Counted from the stretch's first letter, positions 36,908 through 46,639 are shown. The stretch is 64,000 nucleotides of DNA from Pseudomonas sp. PSKL.D1 (GCF_028898945.1 NZ_CP118607.1:5380001-5444000), one strand, 5' to 3'. Notes: generated by a model not told the origin, from the letters alone. Numbers and translations: made by a program.

Positions 36908-38713
36908 TTAAATCGAAAGACCGAAGTCTTCTTCTTTCATCGCCATCAGGTTGCCAGCACCGGACAGCATGGTGGCCACATGGGTGCGGGTACGCGGCAG
37001 GATGCGCTGGAAGTAGAAGCGCGCCGTCTGCAGCTTGGCGGTGTAGAACGCTTCTTCCGACGTACCGGCCGCCAGCTTCTCGGCTGCCAGGCGGGCAATG
37101 TCTGCCCAGAAGTAGGCCAGGCACGCATAACCGGAATACATCAGGTAATCCACAGAAGCGGCACCCACTTCTTCGCGGTCCTTCATGGCGGCCATGCCCA
37201 CTTTCATGGTCAGCTCGCCCCACTCCTTGTTGATCGCGGCCAATGGCTCGACGAACTCTTTGACCGCCTCGTTACCTTCCTGCGCCTGGCAGAACTTGTG
37301 CACGATCTTGGTGAAGCCCTTGAGCGCTTCGCCCTGGGTCATCAGCACTTTGCGGCCCAGCAGGTCGAGCGCCTGAATGCCGGTGGTGCCTTCGTACAAC
37401 ATCGAAATACGGCTGTCGCGAACGTTTTGCTCCATGCCCCATTCGGCGATGAAACCGTGGCCACCGTAAATCTGCACGCCGTGGTTGGCGGCTTCGAAGC
37501 CGACTTCGGTCATGAACGCCTTGGCAATCGGGGTCAGGAACGCCAGCAGGGCATCGGCCTTCTTGCGCTCTTCTTCGTCCTGGCTGTACTTGACGATGTC
37601 CACTTGCTTGGCAGTGAAGTACACCATCGCGCGGTTGCCCTCGGCGAAGGCCTTCATGGTCAGCAGCATGCGGCGCACGTCCGGGTGGACGATGATCGGG
37701 TCGGCTGCCTTGTCCGGTGCTTTCGGGCCGGTCAGCGAACGCATTTGCAGGCGGTCACGTGCGTACTTCAAGCCACCCTGGAAGGCCACCTCGGCGTGGG
37801 CCAGGCCCTGCAGCGCAGTGCCCAGACGAGCGGTGTTCATGAAGGTGAACATGCAGTTCAGGCCTTTGTTGGCCGGGCCGATCAGGTAGCCGGTAGCGCT
37901 GTCGAAGTTCATCACGCAGGTGGCGTTGCCGTGGATGCCCATCTTGTGTTCGATGGAGCCGCAGCTCACGCCGTTGCGCTCACCGATGCCACCTTCAACG
38001 CTCGGCAGGAATTTCGGCACGATGAACAGCGAAATGCCTTTGGTGCCCGCAGGCGCATCCGGCAGGCGGGCCAGCACGATATGGACGATGTTGTCGGCCA
38101 TGTCATGCTCACCAGCGGAAATGAAGATCTTGGTACCAGACACCTTGTAGGAGCCGTCGGCCTGTGGCTCTGCCTTGGTACGCAGCATGCCCAGGTCAGT
38201 GCCGCAATGCGGTTCGGTCAGGCACATGGTACCGGTCCACTCGCCGGAAACCAGCTTGGTCAGGTAGGTTTCCTGCTGTTCATGGGTGCCGTGCGCGGAA
38301 ATGGTGTTCATCGCGCCATGGGACAGGCCTGGGTACATGCCCCACGACCAGTTCGACTCACCCACCATCTCGCTCAGGGCCAGGCCCAGCGACTCGGGCA
38401 GGCCTTGGCCGCCGTGGGCAACGTCGTGAGCCAGGCTTGGCCAGCCGCCTTCGACGAACTGCTCGTAAGCTGCCTTGAAGCCAGTTGGCGTCTTAACACC
38501 CGATTCGCTCCAGGTGCAGCCTTCCAGGTCACCCACGCGGTTCAACGGGGCCAGCACCTGCTCACAGAACTTCGCGCCTTCTTCAAGGATCGCATCGACC
38601 ATGTCGGGCGTGGCGTCCTGGCAACCCGGCAGGCTCTGATAGTGCGCCTCGTAGCCGAGCAGCTCGTCGCGCACGAAACGAATATCACGCAAGGGGGCTT
38701 TGTAATCAGGCAT
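36908..38713 (-). CDS. Acyl-CoA dehydrogenase (about 600-residue FadE/DmdC-like type), copy 2
   Basis: The 601-residue protein starts MPDYKAPLRDIRFVRDELL and carries MCLTEPHCGTDLGMLRTKAE, KVSGTKIFISAGEHDMADNI and RISMLYEGTTGIQALDLLGR. It parallels copy 1 along its full length, indicating a duplication with later divergence. Such enzymes oxidise acyl-CoAs of differing chain lengths. Upstream, a perfect 16-bp palindrome matching the PsrA consensus suggests fatty-acid-responsive control. Confidence 0.94.
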   Translation of the reverse strand: MPDYKAPLRDIRFVRDELLGYEAHYQSLPGCQDATPDMVDAILEEGAKFCEQVLAPLNRVGDLEGCTWSESGVKTPTGFKAAYEQFVEGGWPSLAHDVAHGGQGLPESLGLALSEMVGESNWSWGMYPGLSHGAMNTISAHGTHEQQETYLTKLVSGEWTGTMCLTEPHCGTDLGMLRTKAEPQADGSYKVSGTKIFISAGEHDMADNIVHIVLARLPDAPAGTKGISLFIVPKFLPSVEGGIGERNGVSCGSIEHKMGIHGNATCVMNFDSATGYLIGPANKGLNCMFTFMNTARLGTALQGLAHAEVAFQGGLKYARDRLQMRSLTGPKAPDKAADPIIVHPDVRRMLLTMKAFAEGNRAMVYFTAKQVDIVKYSQDEEERKKADALLAFLTPIAKAFMTEVGFEAANHGVQIYGGHGFIAEWGMEQNVRDSRISMLYEGTTGIQALDLLGRKVLMTQGEALKGFTKIVHKFCQAQEGNEAVKEFVEPLAAINKEWGELTMKVGMAAMKDREEVGAASVDYLMYSGYACLAYFWADIARLAAEKLAAGTSEEAFYTAKLQTARFYFQRILPRTRTHVATMLSGAGNLMAMKEEDFGLSI

Positions 38714-38782
38714 TGCGATGAACCTCTGTGATGAGTCCGGTGGGGTGACCGCTGATACCGACCAGCTCTTGGTGGCTTTCGG

Positions 38783-38798
38783 TCAAACAGTTGTTTGA
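38783..38798. promoter_or_regulatory. Perfect palindrome TCAAACAGTTGTTTGA, PsrA-type operator
   Basis: The site is an exact CAAAC-N4-GTTTG, within a perfect 16-bp palindrome 70 bases upstream of the acyl-CoA dehydrogenase start. It matches the known PsrA binding rule. Neighbouring CTTACG and TTTAGC could be promoter parts. Confidence 0.7.
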
Positions 38799-38903
38799 AA
38801 CTTACGTTTAGCAGTGCCCGATGTCAAGGAGGGACGATGGTGCCATTTGCGCCGCGAACGATGGCGTTTATGCCGCCGCCAGAAATCTATGTGCGATATA
38901 ACG

Positions 38904-38978
38904 CCTGTGGGAGCGGGTTTAGCCGCGAATGCGGTGGTAAAACCACTGGTGCATTCGCGGGTAAACCCGCTCCCACAG
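38904..38978. repeat. REP pair, second sequence class
   Basis: CTGTGGGAGCGGGTTTAGCC then GCGAATGC is mirrored by GCATTCGCGGGTAAACCCGC then TCCCACAG, separated by a 19-bp loop containing GTGGT/ACCAC. It differs from the CTCCTACAG class seen elsewhere in the window by having GGGAGCGGG. It fills most of the roughly 300-bp gap between acyl-CoA dehydrogenase copy 2 and the next gene. Confidence 0.85.
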
Positions 38979-39011
38979 AGATTACCTGTGCAAAAATCGA
39001 GCGATGGCGGC

Positions 39012-39308
39012 TCAGGCGTAGGTGTCGATAAACCGGCCGAGCATTTCGTCGGAAGCCTTGGCAACCTTTGCGCCGAGTTCGACTTCCTGCTTGCCCAAGG
39101 CCAGCTGCACCGTGCTGGTGGCCAGGTCCATTTGCTGACTGCGGTCGACCGCACGCAGGCGCTCGGCCTGATAGTCGCTGGACTGGCTGGTGGCGGCGCG
39201 TTCCACGCCGTTGTTGGCGATCTGGTCGGCCGCCTGGTAGATACGGTTCTGCCCGGTCTGGATGGCGCTTAGGCCCGCGTAGTAGGCAGAGCTTCCGGTG
39301 ATTTCCAT
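39012..39308 (-). CDS. Small protein resembling the joined ends of flagellar axial proteins
   Basis: The 98-residue protein has an N-terminal segment SAIQTGQNRIYQAADQIANN (about residues 14-33) and a C-terminal one MDLATSTVQLALGKQEVELG followed by AKVAKASDEMLGRF. These parallel the N-terminal rod motif (A-x-sG...aA..IAN) and the C-terminal helix (vdlatemv.li..q.ay.an.kvi.t.dqmlg) of FlgB/FlgE/FlgG-type proteins, with the middle missing. It is a single gene outside a flagellar operon. Similarity is by eye, and function is unknown. Confidence 0.75.
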   Translation of the reverse strand: MEITGSSAYYAGLSAIQTGQNRIYQAADQIANNGVERAATSQSSDYQAERLRAVDRSQQMDLATSTVQLALGKQEVELGAKVAKASDEMLGRFIDTYA

Positions 39309-39421
39309 GTCAGGACTCCATTGACGCTGGATGTGAACACCGCCAATTAAAGCAGGCCACGGTGCAAAAGGCCCGTTTAAATCCCTAATGGCTCAGTGCC
39401 ATTTGATAGGCCACGGGCATT

Positions 39422-40102
39422 TCAGTCCAGCAAGTCGAGCTGAAGATGCTCCGCCACCGCTTCAGCGCTCGGCTGCTTGAGCTTTGGCACCCGCCCCAAA
39501 CAAGGCGCTGGCAGGCGCTCTGCAAGGCTGGCCAGGTTTTCTTCAAGGCGCGAGGTACGCGGCTCGACGATGTTGGCCACCCAACCCGCCAGTTGCAGGC
39601 CGTCGCGGGCGATGGCTTCGGCACTGAGCAACGCGTGATTGATGCACCCAAGGCGCACCCCCACCACCAGTATCACAGGCAGTTTCAAGGCAATGGCCAG
39701 ATCTGACAGGTTGGCATGATTGGACAACGGCACCCGCCAGCCACCGGCCCCTTCGATCAGGGTGAAGTCTGCCCCTTGATCCAGCACATGGCGCATGGCC
39801 TTGAGCAACGCTGGCACCTCCAGCGCCACCCCCGCCTCGCGCGCGGCCACATGGGGGGCAATGGCGGGCTCGAAGGCGTATGGGTTTACCTCTTCATACG
39901 CCAGTTGCAGCGAGCTCTGGTCGATCAGTGCCTGGGCATCGCTATTGCGCAGCCCCTTCGGCGTCACCGTGCAACCGGACGCGACGGGCTTGGCACCCAG
40001 GGTACTAAGCCCTTGCAACCGCGCCGCATGCAGCAGCCCGGCAGCTATGGTGGTTTTGCCGACGTCGGTATCGGTTCCCGCGATGAAATAGGCTTGGCTC
40101 AT
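39422..40102 (-). CDS. bioD: Dethiobiotin synthetase
   Basis: BioD closes the ureido ring of biotin using CO2 and ATP. The 226-residue protein starts MSQAYFIAGTDTDVGKTT with the P-loop at residues 8-17. GAKPVASG and EGAGGWRVPLS are further family motifs. I chose ATG 40102-40100. It is last in bioB-bioF-bioH-bioC-bioD, starting ten bases after the bioC stop. Confidence 0.95.
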   Translation of the reverse strand: MSQAYFIAGTDTDVGKTTIAAGLLHAARLQGLSTLGAKPVASGCTVTPKGLRNSDAQALIDQSSLQLAYEEVNPYAFEPAIAPHVAAREAGVALEVPALLKAMRHVLDQGADFTLIEGAGGWRVPLSNHANLSDLAIALKLPVILVVGVRLGCINHALLSAEAIARDGLQLAGWVANIVEPRTSRLEENLASLAERLPAPCLGRVPKLKQPSAEAVAEHLQLDLLD

Positions 40103-40112
40103 TTCACTTCTC

Positions 40113-40931
40113 TCATGCCCGTGGCTTGCGCAACACACCATAGACCACCTGATAGGTGGCTGGCAGCCCTTGAGGCTGACGGAAGCCTTCGTACGCCTGC
40201 AACAGGCCTTGCATGCGCGCCCGGCCGGTGAGCCCGGAGGGGCGCCCCGGGTTCAGATTGTGAGCGCCTAGCGCCTTCAATTCGTGGGTCAGGCTGCGTA
40301 CATCCGGGTAATGCAGTACATGAGCGCGCCGCTCCAGGGCAACCTGCTCAAGCCCACTGGCCGCGCACAGGCGCTGATAGTCCTCGAAGCGCCGGAAGCG
40401 GTTGACGTGCACCATGCCGTCCACGGCTTGCCAACTGGCACGCAGTTCATCGAGAGTACCAACGCACAAACTGCTGAATGCCAGCACGCCACCTGGGCGC
40501 AACACGCGCAGGGCCTCGTCAAGCACGCCTGCGAAGTGGCCGCACCATTGCACCGCCAGGCTGCTGAACACCAGATCGACGCTGGTATCACGCAAGGGCA
40601 GGCGCTCGGCATCACCCGCCACGTGGAACTGCGCCCCGCCCTGTTCGGCACGGGCGTGGCGCAACATGCCCTCTGCGATATCCACCGCAACGCCGCTGGC
40701 TGGCGCAAAACGCTCGGCCAACACTCGGCTGAAATACCCCGTGCCACTGCCAAGGTCGAGCCAGCGTGTCGGCGCCAGCGCTTCGGGCAACCGGTCCAGC
40801 AGGCTGATGCCCACCGCCCGCTGCAAGGCCGCCACGCTGTCGTAGCTGGCCGCCGCACGGGAAAACGACGCCGCAACCTGGCGTTTGTCGGGCAAAGTGC
40901 CAGGCAGGGTTGGGCGGGAAAGGTCAGTCAT
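40113..40931 (-). CDS. bioC: Malonyl-ACP O-methyltransferase BioC
   Basis: BioC methylates malonyl-ACP so it can enter fatty acid synthesis as a disguised pimeloyl primer. The 272-residue protein contains the SAM-binding motif [16 protein letters not shown] and FSSLAVQWC. The start ([11 protein letters not shown]) is ATG 40931-40929. It overlaps the end of bioH by eight bases. Confidence 0.94.
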   Translation of the reverse strand: MTDLSRPTLPGTLPDKRQVAASFSRAAASYDSVAALQRAVGISLLDRLPEALAPTRWLDLGSGTGYFSRVLAERFAPASGVAVDIAEGMLRHARAEQGGAQFHVAGDAERLPLRDTSVDLVFSSLAVQWCGHFAGVLDEALRVLRPGGVLAFSSLCVGTLDELRASWQAVDGMVHVNRFRRFEDYQRLCAASGLEQVALERRAHVLHYPDVRSLTHELKALGAHNLNPGRPSGLTGRARMQGLLQAYEGFRQPQGLPATYQVVYGVLRKPRA

Positions 40932-41655
40932 CACCACTCTCATGCAGGAAACTCTTGATGCCCTCCGCCAGCTCCTGTGGATACTCCATCAGGAACGCGT
41001 GGGAGCTTTCTTCAACCAGGCCGACTTCAACGTCAGGCAGCAACTCGCTCAGCGCCTTGGCGGCTTCGGGCGGCACCAGTGCGTCGCTGCCGGCAAACAG
41101 GTGCAACTGCGGGCCAGCGTAGGCCTGCAGCGCATCCCGGGTATCCAGCTTGGCCAGCACTTCCAGGCCGGTGGCCAGGTAAAGTGGATCGGTATCCGGC
41201 ACGCCGACGCCCAACTGGCGCAGCAGCGTCCGCGGTTGCTGCGCGCCGTCGCTGCAGAGGGTACGGAAGCGTTTGAGGGTTACCGAGGTGTGGCTGCGGC
41301 AACCATCGAGGAATGTGCCAAACGTGTCTTCGGCCATACCGAAGGGCCAGTCAGGGCGCGCCACGAAGCTGGGGTTGCTGGCCAGCGTGAGCAAACCGCA
41401 GCAATGATCGCCCCGCTTGCGCGCCAGTTCGCTGGCGAGCATGCCGCCGAATGACCAGCCTCCCAACCAGGTATCGGTGGGCAATTTTCGGTCGAGATGG
41501 TCGACCCAAGCCTGGACATCAGCGTCGGCAAGCTCCGGCAGCGGCATCAGTTCGATTGTCAGGCGGGCGTCCTGGGCCCGCAGGCTCGCGGCCAAAGGCT
41601 CCAGTGCGGCGGTGCCCAGCCCCCAGCCAGGCAGAAGGATCAGTCGGTTACGCAT
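40924..41655 (-). CDS. bioH: Pimeloyl-ACP methyl ester carboxylesterase BioH
   Basis: BioH removes the methyl group when pimeloyl-ACP is complete. The 243-residue alpha/beta hydrolase has the nucleophile elbow GWSFGGMLA and catalytic His in [12 protein letters not shown]. The chosen start is [14 protein letters not shown] at 41655-41653. It overlaps bioF by eight bases at its start and bioC at its end. Confidence 0.94.
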   Translation of the reverse strand: MRNRLILLPGWGLGTAALEPLAASLRAQDARLTIELMPLPELADADVQAWVDHLDRKLPTDTWLGGWSFGGMLASELARKRGDHCCGLLTLASNPSFVARPDWPFGMAEDTFGTFLDGCRSHTSVTLKRFRTLCSDGAQQPRTLLRQLGVGVPDTDPLYLATGLEVLAKLDTRDALQAYAGPQLHLFAGSDALVPPEAAKALSELLPDVEVGLVEESSHAFLMEYPQELAEGIKSFLHESGDD

Positions 41656-42820
41656 CGGCGGGCTCCAGTTGTGGATAACACTCGGCCAATGCATTCAACA
41701 ATAGCTGTACCTGAGCTTCACTGTGGGCGGCACTCAAGGTTACCCGCAGCCGCGCACTGCCCGCCGGCACGGTAGGCGGGCGGATTGCCGTCACCAGCAG
41801 CCCCCGCTCGCGCAGCATGCTGGAGAGGCGCAGCGCCTGGGCACTGTCACCGATCACGATCGGCTGAATCGGCGTGGGGCTTTCCATCAGTTGCAGGCCG
41901 ATCTGCGCGGCGCCCTCGCGGAACTGGCGAATCAAAGCCGCCAGGTGCTCGCGGCGCCAGGTTTCACGGCGCAGCAGCTCCAGGCTCTTGAGCGTGGCGC
42001 AGGCCAGCGCGGGGGGCTGGCTGGTGGTGTAGATGTAAGGCCGGGCAAACTGCACCAGCGCGTCAATCAGTTCTTCGCTGCCAGCAACGAAAGCGCCCGC
42101 AGTGCCGCAGGCTTTGCCTAAAGTGCCGATCAGCACCGGCACATCTTCCACGCCCAGGCCAAAGTGCTCGACGATGCCCCCGCCCTGGCTACCCAAGGTA
42201 CCCAGCCCGTGCGCATCATCAACCATCAACCAGGCGCCGCGAGCGCGTGCCACTTGCGCCAACGCCGGCAAGTCGGCCAGGTCGCCGTCCATGCTGAACA
42301 CGCCGTCGGTAACCACCAGTGTGTTGCCGGTGGCTTTATCCAGGCGATTGCTCAGGCTGGCCGCGTCGTTATGCAGGTATCGGCTGAAACGCGCACCGCT
42401 GAGCAGCCCACCATCGAGCAAGGAAGCATGGTTCAGGCGGTCCTGCAGCACGGTGTCGCCCTGCCCCACCAGCGCGGTAATTGCGCCCAGATTGGCCATG
42501 TAACCTGTGGAAAACAACAGCGCCCGCGGGCGCCCGGTCAACTCGGCAAGCGCCTCTTCCACCTGATGATGCGGCGTGCTGTGGCCGATCACCAAATGCG
42601 AGGCGCCACCACCCACCCCCCATTGCTCGGCGCCTTTCTGCCAGGCGGCGATCACGTCGGGATGATTGGCCAGGCCCAGATAATCGTTGCTGCAGAAGGC
42701 CAGCAGGCGCTGGCCATCAACCACCACCTCAGGCCCCTGTGGGCTTTCCAGCAGTGGCCGCTGCCGAAACAGGTCTGCGGCGCGCCGTTCGGCCAGGCGC
42801 GCCGTTAGATCAAAGCCCAT
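41648..42820 (-). CDS. bioF: 8-amino-7-oxononanoate synthase
   Basis: This PLP enzyme condenses pimeloyl-ACP or -CoA with L-alanine. The 390-residue protein starts [14 protein letters not shown]. It has [31 protein letters not shown] and the PLP lysine in [15 protein letters not shown]. The start (42820) lies one base after the bioB stop, giving tight coupling. Confidence 0.95.
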   Translation of the reverse strand: MGFDLTARLAERRAADLFRQRPLLESPQGPEVVVDGQRLLAFCSNDYLGLANHPDVIAAWQKGAEQWGVGGGASHLVIGHSTPHHQVEEALAELTGRPRALLFSTGYMANLGAITALVGQGDTVLQDRLNHASLLDGGLLSGARFSRYLHNDAASLSNRLDKATGNTLVVTDGVFSMDGDLADLPALAQVARARGAWLMVDDAHGLGTLGSQGGGIVEHFGLGVEDVPVLIGTLGKACGTAGAFVAGSEELIDALVQFARPYIYTTSQPPALACATLKSLELLRRETWRREHLAALIRQFREGAAQIGLQLMESPTPIQPIVIGDSAQALRLSSMLRERGLLVTAIRPPTVPAGSARLRVTLSAAHSEAQVQLLLNALAECYPQLEPADA

Positions 42821-42821
42821 G

Positions 42822-43880
42822 TCAGGCCGTTGCTGCGTTATAGAACAGCTCGCTGTTGCGTTGCTCCACCAATGCCTGCTCAATGGCAGCCTGATGCACC
42901 TCATCGGCGTGCTCTTCGCGGGCTTCAGGCTTGATGCCGAGGCGGGCAAACAGCTGCATGTCCTTGTCAGCCTGCGGGTTGGCAGTGGTCAGCAGCTTCT
43001 CGCCATAGAAGATCGAGTTGGCGCCAGCCATGAACGCCAGGGCCTGCATTTGCTCGTTCATTTGTTCACGGCCGGCAGACAGGCGCACGTGCGACTTGGG
43101 CATGAGAAGGCGCGCAACGGCCAGCATGCGGATGAAGTCGAACGGGTCGACATCCTCTTCCTCGGCCAGCGGCGTGCCGGCAACCTTGACCAGCATGTTG
43201 ATCGGCACCGACTCCGGGTGCTCCGGCAGGTTGGCCAGCTGAATCAGCAAGCCGGCGCGGTCGTCCAGCGATTCGCCCATGCCGAGAATGCCGCCCGAGC
43301 AAATCTTCATGCCGGCATCACGCACATAGGCCAGGGTCTGCAGGCGCTCACTGTAGGTACGGGTGGTGATGATGCTGCCGTAGAACTCCGGCGAGGTGTC
43401 GAGGTTATGGTTGTAGTAGTCCAGGCCCGCTTGGGCCAGGGCCACAGTTTGCTCTTGGTCCAGCTTGCCGAGGGTCATGCAGGTTTCCAGGCCCATGGCC
43501 TTCACACCTTTGACCATTTCCAGCACGTAAGGCATGTCCTTGGCGGACGGGTGCTTCCACGCAGCGCCCATGCAGAAACGCGTGGAACCAATGGCCTTGG
43601 CCCGTGCGGCTTCCTCCAGCACTTTCTGCACTTCCATCAGCTTCTGCTTTTCGAGCCCGGTGTTGTAGTGGCCGGACTGCGGGCAGTACTTGCAGTCTTC
43701 CGGGCAAGCGCCGGTCTTGATCGACAGCAGGGTGGAAACCTGTACGCGATTGGGGTCGAAATGCGCGCGGTGCACGGTTTGCGCCTGGAACAGCAAGTCA
43801 TTGAACGGTTGCTGGAACAGCGCCTTGACCTCGGCCAGGGACCAGTCGTGACGTGTTGTTGCAGTTGTGCTGGCGCTCAT
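42822..43880 (-). CDS. bioB: Biotin synthase BioB
   Basis: This radical SAM enzyme inserts sulfur into dethiobiotin. The 352-residue protein has the cluster motif [16 protein letters not shown] and [11 protein letters not shown], and [15 protein letters not shown] near its end. It is first in the five-gene bio operon. The 89-bp gap to the divergent comF gene must hold both promoters; I do not see a clear BirA-type operator. Confidence 0.97.
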   Translation of the reverse strand: MSASTTATTRHDWSLAEVKALFQQPFNDLLFQAQTVHRAHFDPNRVQVSTLLSIKTGACPEDCKYCPQSGHYNTGLEKQKLMEVQKVLEEAARAKAIGSTRFCMGAAWKHPSAKDMPYVLEMVKGVKAMGLETCMTLGKLDQEQTVALAQAGLDYYNHNLDTSPEFYGSIITTRTYSERLQTLAYVRDAGMKICSGGILGMGESLDDRAGLLIQLANLPEHPESVPINMLVKVAGTPLAEEEDVDPFDFIRMLAVARLLMPKSHVRLSAGREQMNEQMQALAFMAGANSIFYGEKLLTTANPQADKDMQLFARLGIKPEAREEHADEVHQAAIEQALVEQRNSELFYNAATA

Positions 43881-43969
43881 CGGCGTTTCCTTGTTTAGGC
43901 TGTAACTGGCGCCGGGACAGGAAAGCCCACCAGCGCATCACGGATAGCTCGCATAGTCATGGATGGCCT

Positions 43970-44707
43970 ATGAACTGTCAACCCAAGCCAAAACAACTGG
44001 TTTACAACTGGCTAAATTTCGATCAGTCGTGTTTGCTGTGTGATGCGCGCGCAGCTCAGGCTTACCCGATGTGCATGGCTTGCGAGCAGGAATTGCCTTG
44101 GCTGGAGGAATATTGCCTGCGCTGCGCCCTGCCATTGCCGATGGCCGATCTGGTCTGCGCCCATTGCAGCCGGCGTGCTCCTGCCTTCGAGCAGGTCATT
44201 GCACCGTGGCATTACGGGTTTCCGCTGGACACGATGATCAGCCGCTTCAAACACAATCGCCAATGGCCGCTGGGCCGGTTGATGGCAGAAATGCTGAGCA
44301 TTAACCTGCAACACCGCTTTGCCGATGGCTTGTTGAAGCCCGGGTTGCTGTTGCCCGTCCCCCTGGCCAAGCGTCGACAGCGCGAACGCGGGTTCAATCA
44401 GGCCTCGATGCTTGCGGGCTGGGTCTCAAAGTGCCTTGATATCCGGTGCGATGAACGGCTGCTGCTACGCACCCGCGACACACCTGCACAACAAGACCTC
44501 AATGCCCGAGCCCGCCAGCGCAATTTGCGTGGGGCGTTCTCGCTGGCTGATCAACGCTCCCTTGAAGGACTGCATGTAGCAGTAGTCGACGATGTAATGA
44601 CCACCGGCGCCACCGCTCAGGCCATCGCCAACCTGCTGCGCAAGGCCGGTGCGGGCCGGGTCGACATTTATTGCCTGGCACGCACGCCAAAACCGGGGCA
44701 AGCTTGA
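43970..44707 (+). CDS. ComF family phosphoribosyltransferase-like protein
   Basis: The 245-residue protein has two N-terminal zinc-type Cys pairs (CLLCDARAAQAYPMCMAC and CLRCALPLPMADLVCAHC). A phosphoribosyltransferase domain follows, with the PRPP loop VAVVDDVMTTGATAQA. ComF proteins take part in DNA uptake and recombination in naturally competent bacteria; GntX is the E. coli relative. I chose ATG 43970, with only a weak ribosome binding site. It sits divergent from bioB, as in many gamma-proteobacteria. The ModE-like gene starts 26 bases later. Confidence 0.92.
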   Translation: MNCQPKPKQLVYNWLNFDQSCLLCDARAAQAYPMCMACEQELPWLEEYCLRCALPLPMADLVCAHCSRRAPAFEQVIAPWHYGFPLDTMISRFKHNRQWPLGRLMAEMLSINLQHRFADGLLKPGLLLPVPLAKRRQRERGFNQASMLAGWVSKCLDIRCDERLLLRTRDTPAQQDLNARARQRNLRGAFSLADQRSLEGLHVAVVDDVMTTGATAQAIANLLRKAGAGRVDIYCLARTPKPGQA

Positions 44708-44733
44708 CCGGTCAGTCCCACAAAGGCGCCAAC

Positions 44734-45498
44734 ATGTCCCTGCCCGCACTGCTCACCCAACACATCGCCCGCCGCCCCCAGCGCATCGCCCTGCTCCAGC
44801 ACATCGCCGAGCAAGGCTCGATCACCAAGGCGGCGAAGGCCGCCGGCATCAGCTACAAGGCCGCCTGGGACGCCATCGACGAGCTCAACAACCTCGCCAG
44901 CCAACCGTTGGTTGAGCGCAGCACCGGGGGGCGCGGGGGCGGTGGTGCGCGGTTGTCGGCCGAAGGTGAGCGGGTGCTGAGGCTGTATCAGCGGCTGCAA
45001 ACGCTGCAGGCTCAAATTCTTGAAGCCGCAGAAGAATCCAGCGACCTCGACCTGCTCGGGCGGCTGATGCTGCGCACCAGTGCCCGCAACCAATTGCAGG
45101 GCCAGGTCAATGGTTTGCGGCGCGAGGGGCGGCATGATCGGGTTAGCCTGGCACTGGGCGGCGGGCTGGAAATCGAGGCGCTGATTACCCATGACAGTAC
45201 GGCACGGCTTGAGTTGAGCCTGGGTAGCGTCGTTATTGCGTTGCTCAAAGCAGGGTGGGTGCAGTTGCTGGGGGCTGGCGATGAGGTCGAGCCTGGCTGC
45301 AACGTGCTGCCAACCACGGTCGAGGAAGTGCTGGACGATGGGCATGAGTCGGTTGAGGTGCGTCTGGCGCTGGGTAATGGGCAAACGCTGTGCGCATTGA
45401 CTGAAAGGCCGTGGCTGGTGCGCGAGGGCGTGGGTATCGGTAGCCAATTGCGTGCGCAGTTTCATCCGTCCTATGTGCTGCTGGGCGTACCTGCCTGA
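44734..45498 (+). CDS. ModE-type molybdate-responsive regulator
   Basis: The 254-residue protein has an N-terminal winged HTH (ISYKAAWDAIDELNNL) with the glycine stretch RGGGGARLS typical of the ModE wing, then two Mop/TOBE molybdate-binding repeats (about 125-185 and 195-254). ModE represses molybdate transport genes when molybdate is bound. No mod transport genes lie in this window, so it acts on distant targets. I chose ATG 44734 with AAGG upstream; the frame extends upstream into comF. Confidence 0.9.
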   Translation: MSLPALLTQHIARRPQRIALLQHIAEQGSITKAAKAAGISYKAAWDAIDELNNLASQPLVERSTGGRGGGGARLSAEGERVLRLYQRLQTLQAQILEAAEESSDLDLLGRLMLRTSARNQLQGQVNGLRREGRHDRVSLALGGGLEIEALITHDSTARLELSLGSVVIALLKAGWVQLLGAGDEVEPGCNVLPTTVEEVLDDGHESVEVRLALGNGQTLCALTERPWLVREGVGIGSQLRAQFHPSYVLLGVPA

Positions 45499-45506
45499 GT
45501 CGCCCG

Positions 45507-45534
45507 CGTCGCGGCTGAAGCCGCTCCTACAGGG
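45507..45534. repeat. Single REP element
   Basis: GTCGCGGCTGAAGCCGCTCC followed by TACAGGGG, one copy of the P. putida-type REP, lies between the ModE-like gene and the srkA-like gene. It is unpaired here, unlike most other copies in the window. Confidence 0.8.
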
Positions 45535-45600
45535 GCAGCGTCATGCTGGGGTGGACAATGTGGGTTACCATGCTCCAACGCCGCCCACCCCGGAGCAATC

Positions 45601-46575
45601 ATGTCTCACCCCTTCGACACCCTCACCCCTGACCTGGTCCTGGACGCCGTCGAGAGCCTTGGTTTTCTCAGCGACGCGCGCGTCCTGGCCCTGAACAGCT
45701 ACGAAAACCGCGTTTATCAGGTGGGTATCGAAGATTCACAGCCGCTGATTGCCAAGTTCTACCGCCCTGGCCGTTGGAGCAATGAGGCCATCCTTGAAGA
45801 ACACCGCTTCACCGCCGAACTCGCCGAACGCGAAGTGCCCGTGGTGGCGCCGCTGCAACATGAAGGCCAGACACTGTTCGAACACCAGGGCTTTCGCTTC
45901 ACCCTGTTCCCCCGCCGTGGTGGCCACGCGCCGGAGCCTGGCAACCTCGATCAACTCTATCGCCTTGGCCAATTGCTTGGCCGCTTGCACGCCGTGGGCT
46001 CGATGCGCCCCTTCGAGCACCGTGAGGCGCTGGCTGTGGACAACTTTGGCCATGCCTCGCTGAACACGCTGCTCGACGGCGGCTTCGTCCCCAAAGAGCT
46101 ACTCCCTGCATTCGAATCGGTCGCCCGCGACCTGCTCAAGCGCGTCGAGGACGTTTATGCACGCACGCCCCATCAGGTAATCCGCCTGCACGGCGACCTG
46201 CACCCTGGCAACCTCATGCACCGCGATGAGGTGTACCACATGGTCGACCTTGACGATTGCCGCATGGGGCCGGCCGTGCAAGACCTGTGGATGATGCTTG
46301 CGGGCAGCCGCGAGGAGCGCCTGGGGCAGTTGGCCGAACTGATCGACGGCTACAACGAACTCCATGACTTCGACCCGCGAGAGTTGGCACTGATCGAGCC
46401 TTTGCGCGCCCTGCGCCAGCTCCACTACAGCGCCTGGCTGGCGCGCCGCTGGGACGACCCGGCCTTCCCACCAAGCTTCCCCTGGTTTGGCCAGCCACGT
46501 TACTGGGGCGACCAGATTCTCGCCCTGCGCGAGCAATTGGCGGCACTGGATGAAGCGCCGCTGAAATTGTTCTAG
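45601..46575 (+). CDS. SrkA/YihE-type stress response kinase
   Basis: The 324-residue protein belongs to the aminoglycoside-phosphotransferase fold: NSYENRVYQVG near the N-terminus, the catalytic loop RLHGDLHPGNLMHRD and the metal motif MVDLDDC. E. coli SrkA (YihE/RdoA) protects against stress by countering MazF-type killing. The length (328 residues in E. coli) and the start MSHPFDTLTPDLVLDA match. It is a single gene with its own upstream region. Confidence 0.93.
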   Translation: MSHPFDTLTPDLVLDAVESLGFLSDARVLALNSYENRVYQVGIEDSQPLIAKFYRPGRWSNEAILEEHRFTAELAEREVPVVAPLQHEGQTLFEHQGFRFTLFPRRGGHAPEPGNLDQLYRLGQLLGRLHAVGSMRPFEHREALAVDNFGHASLNTLLDGGFVPKELLPAFESVARDLLKRVEDVYARTPHQVIRLHGDLHPGNLMHRDEVYHMVDLDDCRMGPAVQDLWMMLAGSREERLGQLAELIDGYNELHDFDPRELALIEPLRALRQLHYSAWLARRWDDPAFPPSFPWFGQPRYWGDQILALREQLAALDEAPLKLF

Positions 46576-46639
46576 ATGTGTCAGCAGCTCTGTCTACAAT
46601 AGGCGTCGCTTTATTTAGCTTCCTAAGCAAGGATTCTGC

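Noticed and set aside
36779..38731. Long plus-strand open frame across acyl-CoA dehydrogenase copy 2, and a similar one at 33675-35408
   Set aside because: Both lie exactly opposite clear acyl-CoA dehydrogenase genes, are His/Gly/Val-rich as shadows are, and lack start signals.
43881..43969. A BirA operator between bioB and comF
   Set aside because: No TTGTAAACC-type inverted repeat is present in the 89-bp gap; only weak partial similarity was seen.
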